A DNA stretch of 64,000 bases, taken from contig NZ_BMEQ01000020.1 of assembly GCF_014636775.1 (NCBI RefSeq), positions 1-64,000 on the forward strand, read 5' to 3'. The translations under genes and the position numbers were made by a program. The DNA comes from Kocuria dechangensis. GTDB lineage: Bacteria > Actinomycetota > Actinomycetes > Actinomycetales > Micrococcaceae. Of this stretch, positions 26,857 to 36,061 are shown one piece after another; positions within the stretch are counted from its first letter, which is position 1; every line of letters starts with the position of its first letter. Below the pieces are notes generated by a model. That model was not told where the DNA came from. It did no database searches and worked only from the letters and a program-made list of their open reading frames with translations.

Positions 26857-28173
26857 TCAGCTGTGCACGGTCTCGGCGCGGCCGGGCTCGAAGGCCCCGG
26901 CGCCGGCCTGGGCCTCCTCGTGGCGGCCCGGGGTGAAGGAGCCCGTGGCGTCGCCGGAGAGGGCGTAGCCGGTCTCGGCGTGCTGGGTGATGTCGATGCC
27001 GTCGATCTCGTCCCGCTCCGGGATCCGGAAGCCGATGGTCTTGTCGATGACGATCGCGATGACGAAGGTCAGGACCGCGCAGTACACCACGGAGACGAGC
27101 ACCGCCACGATCTGGGTGAGCAGCAGGCCGAACCCGCCGCCGTAGAACAGCCCGGCGGTGCCCTCGGAGGGCAGCGCCACGAAGCCGAGGGCCACGGTGC
27201 CGACGATGCCGGAGACCAGGTGGACGCCGATGACGTCCAGGGAGTCGTCCATGCCCATGCGGTACTTCAGGCCGACGGCGAGCGCCGAGCAGATGCCGGC
27301 GACGAGCCCGATGCCCAGCGCCCACACGGGGGTGACGTTGGCGCAGGCGGGAGTGATGGCCACGAGGCCGGCCACGGCGCCGGAGGCGGCGCCCAGGGAG
27401 GTGGCGTGCTTGTCGCGGATCCGCTCGGTGAGCAGCCAGCCGAGCATCGCGGCGGCGGGCGCCGCGAGGGTGTTGATCCAGATCAGCCCGGCCTGCTCGG
27501 CGGTGGCGGCGGCGCCGGCGTTGAAGCCGAACCAGCCGAACCACAGGATGGCGGCGCCGAGCATGACGAGCGGGAGGTTGTGCGGGCGCTGGCTCGGGTC
27601 CTTGCCGAAGCCCTGGCGGGCGCCGACGATCATGATGAGCACGAGCGCGGCGACGCCGGCGTTGATGTGCACCACGAGGCCGCCGGCGAAGTCGATGGCC
27701 TCGCCGATCGCGGAGCCGATGGCCCCCTCCTCGGAGAGCAGCCCGCCGCCCCAGACCATGAAGGCCAGCGGGGCGTAGACCAGGGTGGCCCAGACGGGGA
27801 CGAACACGACCCACGCCCCGAACCGCGCGCGGTCGGCGATCGCCCCGGAGATCAGGGCGACGGTGATGATGGCGAAGGTCCCGCCGTAGGCGGCGCCCAG
27901 GAGGTCCTCGGTGCCGATCAGGTCGCCCAGGGCGAAGGACGGGACCGGGCTGCCGGTGACGCCGCCCAGGAGCGGGTCCCCGCCGCTCATGGAGTAGCCC
28001 CACAGCACCCAGACCACGGTCACCAGGGCGATGGAGATGAAGCTCATCATCATCATGTTGAGGACGCCCTTGGCGCGGGTCATGCCTCCGTAGAACAGGG
28101 CCAGGCCGGGGGTCATGAAGAAGACCATGGCCGCCGCGACGATCGTCCAGACGTGTCCAGCTGTGATTTCCAC
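26857..28173 (-). CDS. amt: Ammonium transporter
   Basis: 438-residue channel with eleven predicted membrane helices that conducts ammonium. Family residues include the MTPGLALFYGGM N terminus, the twin histidines (VVHINAG and DVIGVHLVSGI) and FNAGAAATAEQAG. The C-terminal tail binds PII. The start is placed at GTG 28173 because AGAGAGG (28188-28182) lies 8 nt upstream; the GTG at 28182 overlaps that Shine-Dalgarno and is unlikely to be used. A GlnR-like motif lies about 130 bp upstream. Confidence 0.96.
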   Translation of the reverse strand: MEITAGHVWTIVAAAMVFFMTPGLALFYGGMTRAKGVLNMMMMSFISIALVTVVWVLWGYSMSGGDPLLGGVTGSPVPSFALGDLIGTEDLLGAAYGGTFAIITVALISGAIADRARFGAWVVFVPVWATLVYAPLAFMVWGGGLLSEEGAIGSAIGEAIDFAGGLVVHINAGVAALVLIMIVGARQGFGKDPSQRPHNLPLVMLGAAILWFGWFGFNAGAAATAEQAGLIWINTLAAPAAAMLGWLLTERIRDKHATSLGAASGAVAGLVAITPACANVTPVWALGIGLVAGICSALAVGLKYRMGMDDSLDVIGVHLVSGIVGTVALGFVALPSEGTAGLFYGGGFGLLLTQIVAVLVSVVYCAVLTFVIAIVIDKTIGFRIPERDEIDGIDITQHAETGYALSGDATGSFTPGRHEEAQAGAGAFEPGRAETVHS

Positions 28174-28301
28174 GATCTGCACCTCTCTTTTTCAGGTTGG
28201 TCGTTCACCGGTGTCACTGGCCCGCTTCCCCATGGGGCCGTCCGGTGCTCACCGTTCCCTTCGAGTGTCCGCAAGAGATGTTTCCGTTGCCGCCGCGGTG
28301 C

Positions 28302-28328
28302 GTTGCGGGCATGTTTCGCCGGTCTCAC
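28302..28328 (-). promoter_or_regulatory. GlnR-like binding motif upstream of amt
   Basis: On the minus strand GTGAG-N6-GAAAC-N6-GCAAC resembles the actinobacterial GlnR pattern gTnAC-N6-GaAAc-N6-gTnAC, with two mismatches. It lies about 130 bp before amt. The consensus is quoted from general knowledge and the match is partial. Confidence 0.3.
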
Positions 28329-28354
28329 CGGCGTTTCCGGGAGGTTAAACTCCC

Positions 28355-28413
28355 GCGGGACGGCGGAGGGGGCCCACCCGGTCCGACCGGGTGGGCCCCC
28401 TCCGCCGTCCCGC
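28355..28413 (-). terminator. Very long perfect hairpin between ftsY and amt
   Basis: Two 29-nt arms (28355-28383 and 28385-28413) are exact reverse complements around a single base. It begins 35 nt after the ftsY stop and is followed on the minus strand by GAGTTTAAC. It should stop ftsY transcription before amt. Confidence 0.8.
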
Positions 28414-28447
28414 AACGGGGTGCCGTGGGCCGCGCTGGGCGCGCCCG

Positions 28448-29593
28448 TCAGTCGAGCAGCGCGTCCACGAAGCTCTCGGGGTCGAAGGGCGCGAGGTCGT
28501 CGGGGCCCTCCCCGAGGCCGATGAGCTTGACGGGCACGCCCAGGGCCCGCTGGATGGCCACGACGATCCCGCCCTTGGCCGTGCCGTCGAGCTTGGTGAG
28601 GACGATGCCGGTGACGTCCACGGCCTCGGAGAACACGCGGGCCTGGGTCATGCCGTTCTGCCCCGTGGTCGCGTCGATGACGAGCAGCACCTCGTCCACG
28701 GCCGCGGCCTTCTCGACGACGCGCTTGATCTTGCCGAGCTGGTCCATCAGCCCGGCCTTGTTCTGCAGCCGGCCGGCGGTGTCGATCATCACGACGTCGG
28801 CCTCCTCCTCGATGCCGGCGACCACGGAGTCGTAGGCCACCGAGGCGGGGTCGGCGCCCTCGACGTCGGACCGGACCGTGGGCACGCCCACGCGCGCGCC
28901 CCAGGTGGAGAGCTGGTCGGCGGCGGCGGCGCGGAAGGTGTCCGCGGCGCCCAGCACGACCTCCTTGTCCTCGGCCACGAGCACGCGGGCGAGCTTGCCG
29001 ACGGTGGTGGTCTTGCCGACGCCGTTGACGCCGACCACCAGCACGACGGCGGGGACGGAGTCCTTGCGCTCGACCGCCAGCGACCGGTCCATCGTGGGGT
29101 CGACCAGCTTCACGAGCTCCTCCCGGAGCATGGCCTTGACGTGGGCGGGGTCGTCGGCGCCCTCGACCTTGACGCGGCGCTGCAGGACGTCGACGAGCTC
29201 CATGGACGCGTCCGTGCCGAGGTCGGCGAGCAGCAGCGTCTCCTCGATCTCGTCCCAGACGTCCTGGTCGATCCGGTCGCGGGAGAGCAGGGCCAGCAGG
29301 CCCTTGCCGAAGACGTTGTTGGACTTCGCGAGCCGCCCGCGCAGGCGCGCCATGCGCGAGGCCGCCGACTCGGGCCGGTCCAGGGCCGGCCGGGACGGCT
29401 CCTCCGGCGCCTCGGCGGTGCCGGGCCGCAGGTCGCCGGGGGCCTCGGCCGGGCCGCCCTCGAGGTCGTCGGCGTCGCGCGTGGAGGCGTAGCCGCCGCG
29501 GGGCGCCTTGGGGCCGCGCAGCAGCACCAGGCCCAGCAGACCCAGGACCACCACCGCGATGAGCACGTAAACAATGACGGGTATCGAATCCAC
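28448..29593 (-). CDS. ftsY: Signal recognition particle receptor FtsY
   Basis: 381-residue SRP receptor. An N-terminal hydrophobic helix (about residues 4-24) anchors it to the membrane, as in actinobacterial FtsY. An acidic linker (residues 35-80) follows. The NG GTPase domain holds GVNGVGKTTTVGKLA, DTFRAAAADQL, DTAGRLQNK and TKLDGTAKGG. The GTG at 29593 has no Shine-Dalgarno; CAGACT ends 7 nt before it and may be a -10 for a leaderless mRNA. It is separated from smc, its usual partner, by an MFS gene on the opposite strand. Confidence 0.96.
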   Translation of the reverse strand: MDSIPVIVYVLIAVVVLGLLGLVLLRGPKAPRGGYASTRDADDLEGGPAEAPGDLRPGTAEAPEEPSRPALDRPESAASRMARLRGRLAKSNNVFGKGLLALLSRDRIDQDVWDEIEETLLLADLGTDASMELVDVLQRRVKVEGADDPAHVKAMLREELVKLVDPTMDRSLAVERKDSVPAVVLVVGVNGVGKTTTVGKLARVLVAEDKEVVLGAADTFRAAAADQLSTWGARVGVPTVRSDVEGADPASVAYDSVVAGIEEEADVVMIDTAGRLQNKAGLMDQLGKIKRVVEKAAAVDEVLLVIDATTGQNGMTQARVFSEAVDVTGIVLTKLDGTAKGGIVVAIQRALGVPVKLIGLGEGPDDLAPFDPESFVDALLD

Positions 29594-29672
29594 GGACAGA
29601 AGTCTGTCACACGACCCCGGCCCGGTCCCCGAGCGCCACCGCCCCCGGGACCGGCGGGCCCGGCGGGGGTCC

Positions 29673-29678
29673 TAGACT
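29673..29678 (+). promoter_or_regulatory. -10 element of the MFS gene, leaderless arrangement
   Basis: TAGACT lies 6 nt before the GTG start of the MFS transporter, which has no Shine-Dalgarno. The predicted transcription start coincides with the start codon. Confidence 0.45.
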
Positions 29679-29684
29679 CGACGC

Positions 29685-30965
29685 GTGCCCGTTCAGCCCC
29701 CTCCTCCCGCCCCCGGCGCGGCGGCCGACCAGGACCGTGTGCCCCAGCAGATCACCGTCCTGATCGCCGCCGCCTTCGTCATCGCGATCGGCTACGGGAT
29801 CGTGGCCCCCGTCCTGCCCCAGTTCGCCACGACCTTCGGAGTCGGCGTGGCCGCCGCCTCGGCCGTGGTCAGCGCGTTCGCCTTCAGCCGGCTGGTCTTC
29901 GCCCCCGCGGGCGGGCGGATCCTCAACCGGATCGGCGAGCGGCCCACCTACCTGATCGGGGTGCTGATCGTGGCGGCGTCCTCCGCGGCCACGGCCTTCG
30001 CCCAGACCTACTGGCAGCTCATCGTCTTCCGCGGTCTCGGCGGGATCGGCTCCGTGATGTTCACCATCTCCGCGATGGGCCTCATCGTGCGCCTGGCCCC
30101 GCCCCGGATGCGCGGGCGGATCTCGGGCTACTACTCGTCGGCGTTCCTGGTCGGCGGGGTGCTCGGCCCGGTGGTGGGCGGCCTGCTGGCGGGCTTCGGC
30201 ATGCAGGCGCCGTTCCTCATCTACGCGGCCGCCCTGCTGGTCGCGGTCGCGGTGGTGCACTTCCGGCTCAAGGACGAGGTCCTGCGCGAGACCGGCTCCA
30301 CCGGCACCCGGCCCACCATGAGCGTGGCCGAGGCCTGGTCCCGGGGGGCGTACCGCTCGGCCCTGGTCTCCAGCTTCGTCAACGGCTGGAGCTCCCAGGG
30401 GATCCGGGTGGCGCTCGTGCCCCTGATGGCGGTCGCCGTGCTCGGCGCGGGGCCGGCCGTGGCCGGGCTCGCCCTGGCGGTCTACGCGGCCGGCAACGCC
30501 CTGGCGCTCACGGTGACGGGCCGGCTCACGGACCGCTTCGGGCGCAAGCCCCTGGTGATCACGGGCCTGGCCGTCAACGGGCTCGCGACGATGGCGCTGG
30601 GCCTCGCCCAGGACGTGCCGTGGTTCGTGGTGCTCTCGCTCGTGGCCGGCATGGGCTCGGGCACGCTCAACCCCGGCCAGCAGGCGGCCGTGGCCGACGT
30701 CATCGGCCCGGACCGGGCGGGCGGGCCCGTCCTGGCCAGGTACCAGATGAGCGCGGACGCCGGGCAGATCCTCGGCCCGCTGGTCGCCGGAGCGCTCGCC
30801 GACGCCGCGGGCTTCGGCTGGGCCCTCGGCGTCTCGGGGGCGCTCGTCCTGCTGGCGGCCGGGGCGTGGCTGCCCGTGCAGGACACCCTGGAGCGGCCGG
30901 ACGCGGGCCCGGTGCGCCGGACGCGGCCCCGGCGCGGAGCGCGCCGGGGCCGTCCCGGGGAGTGA
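29685..30965 (+). CDS. Major facilitator superfamily transporter
   Basis: 426-residue membrane transporter with about 12 predicted helices. The inter-helix motif TGRLTDRFGRKP after helix 8 and its counterpart GGRILNRIGERP after helix 2 mark the MFS fold, and GGVLGPVVGGLLAG is a motif-C-like segment seen in drug/H+ antiporters. The substrate cannot be predicted. The basic C-terminal tail (about 25 residues, Arg-rich) also encodes half of a terminator hairpin. It is inserted between ftsY and smc in the opposite direction to both. Divergent from ftsY, convergent with smc. Confidence 0.88.
   Translation: MPVQPPPPAPGAAADQDRVPQQITVLIAAAFVIAIGYGIVAPVLPQFATTFGVGVAAASAVVSAFAFSRLVFAPAGGRILNRIGERPTYLIGVLIVAASSAATAFAQTYWQLIVFRGLGGIGSVMFTISAMGLIVRLAPPRMRGRISGYYSSAFLVGGVLGPVVGGLLAGFGMQAPFLIYAAALLVAVAVVHFRLKDEVLRETGSTGTRPTMSVAEAWSRGAYRSALVSSFVNGWSSQGIRVALVPLMAVAVLGAGPAVAGLALAVYAAGNALALTVTGRLTDRFGRKPLVITGLAVNGLATMALGLAQDVPWFVVLSLVAGMGSGTLNPGQQAAVADVIGPDRAGGPVLARYQMSADAGQILGPLVAGALADAAGFGWALGVSGALVLLAAGAWLPVQDTLERPDAGPVRRTRPRRGARRGRPGE
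30924..30952. terminator. Hairpin in the 3' end of the MFS gene
   Basis: A perfect 12-bp stem, CGGCCCCGGCGC and GCGCCGGGGCCG, with a 5-nt loop lies inside the last codons of the MFS gene. It could serve the convergent smc transcript as well. Confidence 0.5.
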
Positions 30966-31012
30966 GCCGAGGGGCGACCCGCGGAACGGCCCGGGGCACG
31001 GCCCGGTAGGGC

Positions 31013-34000
31013 TCAGCGCAGCTCGGCGAGCCGCTGCCCGACCACCGTGGTCACGCCGTCCCCGCGCATGGCGACCCCGTAGAGGGCGTCGGCGATCTCC
31101 ATGGTCCGCTTCTGGTGCGTGATGATGATCAGCTGCGAGGTCTCCTGCAGCTGCTTGAAGATGGTCAGCAACCGCCCGAGGTTGCGGTCGTCGAGGGCGG
31201 CCTCCACCTCGTCCATGACGTAGAAGGGCGAGGGGCGGGCCTTGAAGATCGCCACGAGCAGGGCGATGGCGGTCAGCGAGCGCTCGCCGCCGGAGAGCAG
31301 GGACAGCCGCTTGATCCGCTTGCCGGCGGGGCGGGCCTCCACCTCGATGCCGGTGCTGAGCATGTCGGTGGGGTCCGTGAGCCGCAGCCGCCCCTCCCCG
31401 CCGGGGAAGAGGGTGGCGAAGACGCCCTCGAACTCCCGGGCCGTGTCCGCGTAGGCCTCCGCGAAGACCCGCTCCACGTGCTCGTCGACGTCCCTGATGA
31501 TGCTGCGCAGGTCCTGGCGGGAGCGCTTGAGGTCCTCGAGCTGCTCCACGAGGAAGCGGTGCCGCTCCTCGAGCGCCGCGAACTCCTCGAGCGCCAGCGG
31601 GTTGACCTTCCCGAGCGAGGCCAGCTCCTTCTCGGCCCGGCGCAGCCGCTTCTCCTGCTGGGCGCGCACGAACGGCGCGCCCTCGGGGGTCCCGGGCGCG
31701 GTCCCGAACAGCGCGTCCTGCCCGTCGTCCGCCCCCGGCGACGACGCCCCCGCCTCCTGCTCGCCGGCCCCGTCGGGCCCGGCCGGGGCCGCCGGGTCCG
31801 GGATCAGCAGGTGGGGGCCGTAGTTGTCCACGAGCGCGTCCGGGGTGAGGCCCAGCTCCTCGAGGGAGCGGGCCTCGAGGGCCTCGACCCGGCCGCGCTG
31901 CTGGGTGCGGGCGAGCTCGTCGCGGTGCACCGAGTCGGTGAGCTCGGCGAGGCGGGCGGCGAGCCGGTCGTTGGCGGCGCGCAGGTCCGTCAGCTCGGCG
32001 TCGAGCCCGGCGCGCACGGCCTCGGCCCGGTCCCGCTCCCGGGCGGCCTCGGCCACGGACGCCTCGACGCGCCCGAGCAGCTGCTCGGCGGCGGCGAGCA
32101 CGGCCTCGGCGGTGCGGGCCTGCAGCCGGCGGCGCTCCGCCCGGCGGGCGGCCTCCTCCCGCGCGCGGCGCTCGGTCGCCGCGGCCCGCTCCTGGGAGGC
32201 GGCGCGGCTGCCGACGGCGCGGGCCTGCTCCTCCAGGGAGCGCAGGGCCAGCCGGGCCTCGGTCTCGGCGGCGCGGGCCGCCGTCGCGTCCCGGTGCAGG
32301 GCGTCGCGGCGGGCGGCGGCCTCGAGGTGGACCTCCTCGTCGTCCGCCGCGTCGAGGTCGCCGGCCGCCTCCAGGCGGTCCACGGCCTCGCGCAGCCGCC
32401 CCTGCTCCTTCGCCAGGTGCTCCTGGGCGGCGGCGACCTGCGTCCCGAAGCGGCCGGCCTCGGCCTCGGCGGAGCTCAGGACGGCGCGGACCCGGGCGAG
32501 CTCGGCGGCGGCGCGGTCGGCGGCGCGCTCGGCGCCGCGCAGGGCCGCGGAGGTCTCCTCGGCGCGCGCCCGGGCGGCGTCGCGCGCCGCCCCGGCGGCA
32601 CGGGCCGTGGCGCGGGCGGCCTCGAGGGACGCCGCGAGCTCGGCGCGCTCCGCCTCGGCGCGCTCGGCCGCCGCGCGGGTCTCGAGGGTGCCGGCGGCCT
32701 CGGCGGCGCCGCCCCGGGCGGTGACGGCGGTGAGCACGTCCCCGTTCCGGGTCACCGCGGTGAGGCCGGGTGCGGCGGTGACGACGCGGGCCGCGGTGGC
32801 GGGGTCCTCCGTGAGCACGGTGCGCGCCAGCAGCGCCCGGACGCCGGCGAGCACCGCGGCGGCGTCCCGAGGACCGGCCGTGTCCGTTCCGCCGGCGGCG
32901 CCGGCCCCGGGGTGCAGGACGGAGACCGCGGGCCGCACGCCGGGCCGCCCGAGCACCGCGGCGGGCAGCTCCGGGGCGGAGAGTTCCGGGGCGGTCAGTC
33001 CGGGGGCGGGCTGCTCCGGGGCGCCGGGACCGCCGGGCACGAGCAGGTGGACGCGGCCCACGCCCTCGGCCCGCAGGGCCTCGAAGACCGCGACCGCCGC
33101 GCCGTGGGAGCGCACGGCCAGCGCCTCGGCGAACGGGCCCAGGGCCGCCGTGACGGCCCGCTCCCAGCCGGGCTCGACGCCGACGAGGTCCGCGACGGCG
33201 CCCACCACGGTCTCGGCGTGCCGGGCCCGGACGGCGGCGGTGCCGTCCGGCTGGCGCAGGCCGGCGCGCAGCGTCTCGGCGCGGGCGGCCTGGGCGTCGT
33301 GGGCGCGCAGCAGCTCCTGGACCGCGGCCTCCGCCTCCCGGGCGGCGGCGCGCGTGCCGGCGGCGGCCTCGGCGGCCCGCTCGTGCTCGGCCCGGGCCGC
33401 CGCGACGCCCGCGGCGGCGTCCTCGGCTGCGAGCGCGAGGCTCCCGGCCTCGGCCTCGGCGCGGATCCGGCGCTGCCCGGCGTCGGCGTGGGTGGCGTGC
33501 AGGCGGGCGAGCCCGTCCTCGGCGGCCTCCACCCGGGAGCGGGCGGCGGCCACGGCCCCGGTGAGCCGGGCCGTGCCCTCCCTGCGGTCGGCGGCGGCGC
33601 GCAGCAGCCCGGTGACGACCGCGTCCTGGGCGCGGGCGGCGGCCTCGGCGGCCTCGCGGTCCTCGATGGCTCCCGCCAGGGCGTCGGTGACGTCCTCGAC
33701 CTGCTCGAGCAGCCGGGCCTGCTCCTCGCGGGTGCGGGCCGCCTGCGCGGCGAGCCGGTCGGGGTCGCGGCCCGGGTCCGCGGGCTCGGCCGCGGTGCCG
33801 AGCAGGCGGCGACGCTCGGCGGCCAGGGAGGCCAGGGAGCGGTACCGCTCCCGGACGGCGGTGAGCTCGTACCAGGTGTCCCGGGCGGCGTTGAGGGCGG
33901 GGGTCGCCTGGGCGGCGCGCGCCTCGACGTCGGCCTGGCGGGCGCGGACGGCGTCGAGGGCCTGCTCCGCACCGGCCCGCTCGGCGCGCAGGCGGCGCTC

Positions 34001-34741
34001 GGCGTCCTCGTCGACGGCGAGCGTGGTGCGGGCCTGGACGAGGTCGTCGGCGAGCAGCCGCGCCCGGGCGTCGCGGACGTCGTACTGGATCCGCTGGGCC
34101 CGGCGGGCGACCTCGGCCTGGCGGCCCAGCGGCGTGAGCCGGCGGCGGAGCTCCCCGACGAGGTCCTCGAGCCGGTCCAGGTTCGCCTGCATCGCCTCGA
34201 GCTTGCGCAGGGTGCGCTCCTTGCGCCGCCGGTGCTTGAGGATCCCGGAGGCCTCCTCCACGAACCCGCGGCGCTCCTCCGGGGTGGCGTGCAGGATCCG
34301 GTCCAGCTGCCCCTGGCCCACGATCACGTGCATCTCGCGCCCCAGGCCGGAGTCGGAGAGCAGCTCCTGGATGTCGAGCAGGCGGCAGGCCCGGCCGTTG
34401 ACGGCGTACTCGGAGCCGCCGGTGCGGAACAGCGTCCGGGAGATCGTGACCTCGGAGTACTCGATCGGCAGGGCGCCGTCGGCGTTGTCGATGGTCAGGG
34501 ACACGTGCGCGCGGCCCAGCGGGGCCCGCCCGGCGGTCCCGGCGAAGATGACGTCCTCCATCTTCCCGCCGCGCAGGGACTTGGCGCCCTGCTCCCCCAT
34601 GACCCAGGACAGGGCGTCGACCACGTTGGACTTGCCCGAGCCGTTGGGGCCGACGACGGCGGTGACCCCGGGCTCGAACTCGAACGTCGTGGCGGAGGCG
34701 AAGGACTTGAACCCGCGCACGGTGAGGGTCTTCAGGTGCAC
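31013..34741 (-). CDS. smc: Chromosome segregation ATPase SMC
   Basis: 1242-residue SMC ATPase that organises and resolves the chromosome with ScpA and ScpB. The N-terminal Walker A is GPNGSGKSNVVDAL. Two long coiled coils surround a hinge at about residues 500-680. The C-terminal head has the signature LSLLSGGERSLTAIALL and Walker B FYVMDEVEAALDD. A Pro/Ala insert at about residues 578-600 sits in the hinge. The start is GTG at 34741, with AGGAG 11 nt upstream. Its promoter shows a strong -10 TAGAAT. Oriented away from oleA. Confidence 0.98.
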   Translation of the reverse strand: MHLKTLTVRGFKSFASATTFEFEPGVTAVVGPNGSGKSNVVDALSWVMGEQGAKSLRGGKMEDVIFAGTAGRAPLGRAHVSLTIDNADGALPIEYSEVTISRTLFRTGGSEYAVNGRACRLLDIQELLSDSGLGREMHVIVGQGQLDRILHATPEERRGFVEEASGILKHRRRKERTLRKLEAMQANLDRLEDLVGELRRRLTPLGRQAEVARRAQRIQYDVRDARARLLADDLVQARTTLAVDEDAERRLRAERAGAEQALDAVRARQADVEARAAQATPALNAARDTWYELTAVRERYRSLASLAAERRRLLGTAAEPADPGRDPDRLAAQAARTREEQARLLEQVEDVTDALAGAIEDREAAEAAARAQDAVVTGLLRAAADRREGTARLTGAVAAARSRVEAAEDGLARLHATHADAGQRRIRAEAEAGSLALAAEDAAAGVAAARAEHERAAEAAAGTRAAAREAEAAVQELLRAHDAQAARAETLRAGLRQPDGTAAVRARHAETVVGAVADLVGVEPGWERAVTAALGPFAEALAVRSHGAAVAVFEALRAEGVGRVHLLVPGGPGAPEQPAPGLTAPELSAPELPAAVLGRPGVRPAVSVLHPGAGAAGGTDTAGPRDAAAVLAGVRALLARTVLTEDPATAARVVTAAPGLTAVTRNGDVLTAVTARGGAAEAAGTLETRAAAERAEAERAELAASLEAARATARAAGAARDAARARAEETSAALRGAERAADRAAAELARVRAVLSSAEAEAGRFGTQVAAAQEHLAKEQGRLREAVDRLEAAGDLDAADDEEVHLEAAARRDALHRDATAARAAETEARLALRSLEEQARAVGSRAASQERAAATERRAREEAARRAERRRLQARTAEAVLAAAEQLLGRVEASVAEAARERDRAEAVRAGLDAELTDLRAANDRLAARLAELTDSVHRDELARTQQRGRVEALEARSLEELGLTPDALVDNYGPHLLIPDPAAPAGPDGAGEQEAGASSPGADDGQDALFGTAPGTPEGAPFVRAQQEKRLRRAEKELASLGKVNPLALEEFAALEERHRFLVEQLEDLKRSRQDLRSIIRDVDEHVERVFAEAYADTAREFEGVFATLFPGGEGRLRLTDPTDMLSTGIEVEARPAGKRIKRLSLLSGGERSLTAIALLVAIFKARPSPFYVMDEVEAALDDRNLGRLLTIFKQLQETSQLIIITHQKRTMEIADALYGVAMRGDGVTTVVGQRLAELR

Positions 34742-34782
34742 GGGGGCGCGGTCTCCTGGAGCGGGGGCGGGCGGACCCCACG

Positions 34783-34788
34783 ATTCTA
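34783..34788 (-). promoter_or_regulatory. -10 element of smc
   Basis: TAGAAT, close to consensus, lies about 42 bp upstream of the smc GTG on the minus strand, leaving a leader of roughly 35 nt with an AGGAG. Confidence 0.45.
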
Positions 34789-34874
34789 CCCTCGGGGCGG
34801 CGCGCGCCCATGAGATGATCAGCCTGCAGAGAACTCCGGACGCGGGCCCTGGGGGCTCCCCCAGGGCCGAGCAC

Positions 34875-34880
34875 TAGACT
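34875..34880 (+). promoter_or_regulatory. -10 element of the ole operon
   Basis: TAGACT on the plus strand predicts transcription from about 34887 and an 86-nt leader before the TTG of oleA. Divergent from the smc promoter about 90 bp away. No -35 is evident. Confidence 0.4.
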
Positions 34881-34972
34881 GACCGCGACCAGCACCACCT
34901 GTCCGTCCCCGCGGCCGCGCCCTCCGCCGGCCGGCCGGGCCGTCGGCGAGACCCTAACGAAAGCCAGAGACC

Positions 34973-35998
34973 TTGACCGGTAATTCCACCATCCGTCACC
35001 GCAACGCCGCCCTTCTGGCCATCACGAAGGTGGAGGCCGACGAGGTGGTCCCCTCGTCGCGCGCCGACGAGATCCTCGAGGAGACCTTCGCGAGGCTGAA
35101 GATGCCGAAGGGGCTGCTGGAGCGGCTCGCGGGCGTCAAGGAGCGGCGCGAGTGGGCCCCGGGGCGCCACTTCACCGACGGCGCCGTGGAGGCGGGCGAG
35201 GCGGCGCTGGCGCAGGCCGGCGTGCGCCCGGACCAGGTGGGGCTGCTGATCAACGCGTCGGTGACCCGCGACGGCTACGAGCCCGCCGTCTCCGTCGCCG
35301 CGCACCACCGCCTCGGCCTGCCCTCCTCCGCCCTGAACTTCGACGTCACCAACGCCTGCCTCGGCTTCGTCAACGCGGTCACGATCGCGTCGACCATGGT
35401 CGACGCGGGCGCGATCGAGTACGCCGTCGTCATCGCCGGCGAGGACCCGAGCCCGTGGCACCGCGACACCTACGAGCGGCTCCAGGCCCCGGACGTCACC
35501 CGGGAGCAGGTCGTGCGCGAGTTCGCGACCCTCACCCTGGGCTCCGGCGCGGCCGCGGCCGTCGTGGGCCGCGCCGACCGGCACCCGGAGGGCCACCGCA
35601 TCGTGGGGTCCGTGGCACGCTCCGCCACGGAGCACCACGGCCTGTGCATCGGCGGCTTCGACGGCATGTACACCGACGCCACGGGGCTGCTCAAGCACGG
35701 TGTGGGGCTGCTCGTGGACGCGTGGCACGACGCCCACGAGGACGGCTGGGACTGGACCGACATGGACCGCTACATCGGCCACCAGGTCTCCATGTCCCAC
35801 ACCAACAAGCTGTTCGAGGACGTGGGGATCGACCCGGAGCGGTTCCCGCTGACCTTCCCGTTCTGGGGCAACGTGGCCGCCGCCGCCCTGCCCATGACCC
35901 TCGCCCTGGAGGCCGAGCGGCTGGAGGCCGGCCAGCGCGTGCTGTGCCTGGGCGTGGGCTCCGGGCTGAACTCGACGTACATGGAGATCGAGTGGTGA
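34973..35998 (+). CDS. oleA: OleA, acyl-CoA head-to-head condensing enzyme
   Basis: 341-residue thiolase-fold enzyme. OleA joins two fatty acyl-CoAs in a non-decarboxylative Claisen condensation, giving a 2-alkyl-3-ketoacid. The catalytic Cys129 is in NACLGFVN; the His is in GHQVSMSH and the Asn in WGNVAAAALP. This arrangement and the downstream oleBC-oleD separate it from FabH. The start is TTG at 34973, the first in-frame start after the -10; the Shine-Dalgarno is weak. A rare start codon in the first gene may limit expression. Gene order matches the Micrococcus luteus olefin cluster. Confidence 0.93.
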   Translation: MTGNSTIRHRNAALLAITKVEADEVVPSSRADEILEETFARLKMPKGLLERLAGVKERREWAPGRHFTDGAVEAGEAALAQAGVRPDQVGLLINASVTRDGYEPAVSVAAHHRLGLPSSALNFDVTNACLGFVNAVTIASTMVDAGAIEYAVVIAGEDPSPWHRDTYERLQAPDVTREQVVREFATLTLGSGAAAAVVGRADRHPEGHRIVGSVARSATEHHGLCIGGFDGMYTDATGLLKHGVGLLVDAWHDAHEDGWDWTDMDRYIGHQVSMSHTNKLFEDVGIDPERFPLTFPFWGNVAAAALPMTLALEAERLEAGQRVLCLGVGSGLNSTYMEIEW

Positions 35999-36061
35999 GC
36001 CGCCGGCCCTGAGCCGCGTCCCGCACGACCGCCCCCGCACGACCGCAGCCCCGAGGAGCTC

